From NCBI RefSeq assembly GCF_900104555.1, contig NZ_FNJU01000010.1:105966-169965 (forward strand): 64,000 nucleotides of DNA, written 5' to 3'. Shown here one piece after another: positions 63,810 to 64,000 of this stretch; position 1 is the stretch's first letter, and every line of letters starts with the position of its first letter. Under the pieces are notes generated by a model. It had not been told where the DNA came from. It searched no databases and was given only the letters and a program-made list of their open reading frames with translations. The translations under genes were made by a program, and so were the position numbers. Source of the stretch: Litchfieldia salsa. GTDB lineage: Bacteria > Bacillota > Bacilli > Bacillales > Bacillaceae_L.

Positions 63810-64000
63810 GTAATAATTCATCCTCTTGATAGTCTTTTTTGGATTTTCTACCTAATAAATCCCAATATTGAAAAGGAGAAATACCCACACCTGGCCTTTT
63901 AACTGTTATATTATCTTCAGTTAAAACATCCCCTTTTTTTATAGTGGTTGCCGCGACGAGGCTTTTTCTAGCAACTTTCTTATTTTTTATTTCGGATTCA
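63793..64000 (-). CDS. legI: N-acetylneuraminate/legionaminate synthase, C-terminal end
   Basis: The last 68 residues of a NeuB-type synthase, cut by the window edge. The C-terminal antifreeze-like SAF domain is clear: KVARKSLVAATTIKKGDVL, then ITVKRPGVGISPFQYWDLLG and the acidic tail EDELLHED. The enzyme condenses an N-acetylated sugar with phosphoenolpyruvate. It overlaps the acetyltransferase start by 17 to 29 bases, showing an operon. The rest of the pathway (dehydratase, aminotransferase, epimerase) should lie beyond 64000. Confidence 0.85.
   Translation of the reverse strand, partial: ESEIKNKKVARKSLVAATTIKKGDVLTEDNITVKRPGVGISPFQYWDLLGRKSKKDYQEDELLHEDSK

Overview
The window is low-GC DNA with strong GGAGG-type ribosome sites and mostly minus-strand genes. 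The gene order follows the Bacillus subtilis chromosome closely: yvlBCD, uvrA-uvrB-csbA, minJ, ctpB, ftsX-ftsE, cccB, yvjA, prfB-secA, hpf, fliT-fliS-fliD-flaG. This points to a motile member of the Bacillaceae. Differences from B. subtilis (a prfC gene, class I nrdAB without nrdI, a sialic-acid-type flagellin glycosylation island) suggest it is outside the subtilis group. The exact genus cannot be read from the sequence.

Layout. 0-3.7 kb: the yvlB-yvlC-yvlD envelope-stress operon behind a near-perfect sigma-W promoter; a Hanks-type kinase with a small His/Tyr/Lys-rich protein; and upstream of these a yybP-ykoY (manganese) riboswitch with its own promoter and terminator. 3.7-13 kb: uvrA, uvrB, an MFS transporter, an HXXEE membrane protein, csbA and prfC. 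13-22 kb: a 45-residue DnaJ-type zinc protein, a SnoaL-like protein, a three-gene signalling cassette (hybrid kinase, CheR, REC-PAS-kinase), a small protein with a sigma-B-like promoter, ppaC and a solo CheW. 22-30 kb: minJ, ctpB, a 47-residue ORF, a second MFS transporter and a chemoreceptor. 30-36 kb: egsA and the nrdA-nrdB ribonucleotide reductase operon. The nrd operon is preceded by two NrdR boxes 31 bp apart and a cobalamin riboswitch with a terminator. 36-42.6 kb: a CAP/LysM protein, a 1576-residue LysM/Ig-like/GH18 protein and an M23 hydrolase next to ftsEX. 43-53 kb: ftsX-ftsE, a six-unit 51-bp tandem repeat, cccB, yvjA, a membrane chemoreceptor-like protein, prfB with its programmed frameshift, secA, and hpf behind a consensus sigma-B promoter. 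53-64 kb: an HD-GYP phosphodiesterase, then fliT/S/D/flaG, then a Maf glycosyltransferase and a ptmA-ptmB-ptmF-ptmE-acetyltransferase-legI cluster for legionaminic-acid-type flagellar glycosylation, cut by the window edge.

Intergenic regions carry three dispersed repeat families. One is a ~200-bp palindromic element (six copies plus a divergent relative), one is built around a GGCGCC...CATAAGGCGAA-like core, and one around GGTGCCTGGCACC. Several genes have starts moved downstream of the longest open frame, because a clear Shine-Dalgarno sequence and the family's usual N-terminus agree on the later codon.

The most notable points are the dual NrdR/B12 control of class I ribonucleotide reductase, the Mn riboswitch placed upstream of a kinase with a dispersed repeat in between, the 51-bp hairpin array between ftsE and cccB, and two small genes (13399-13536 and 26068-26211).
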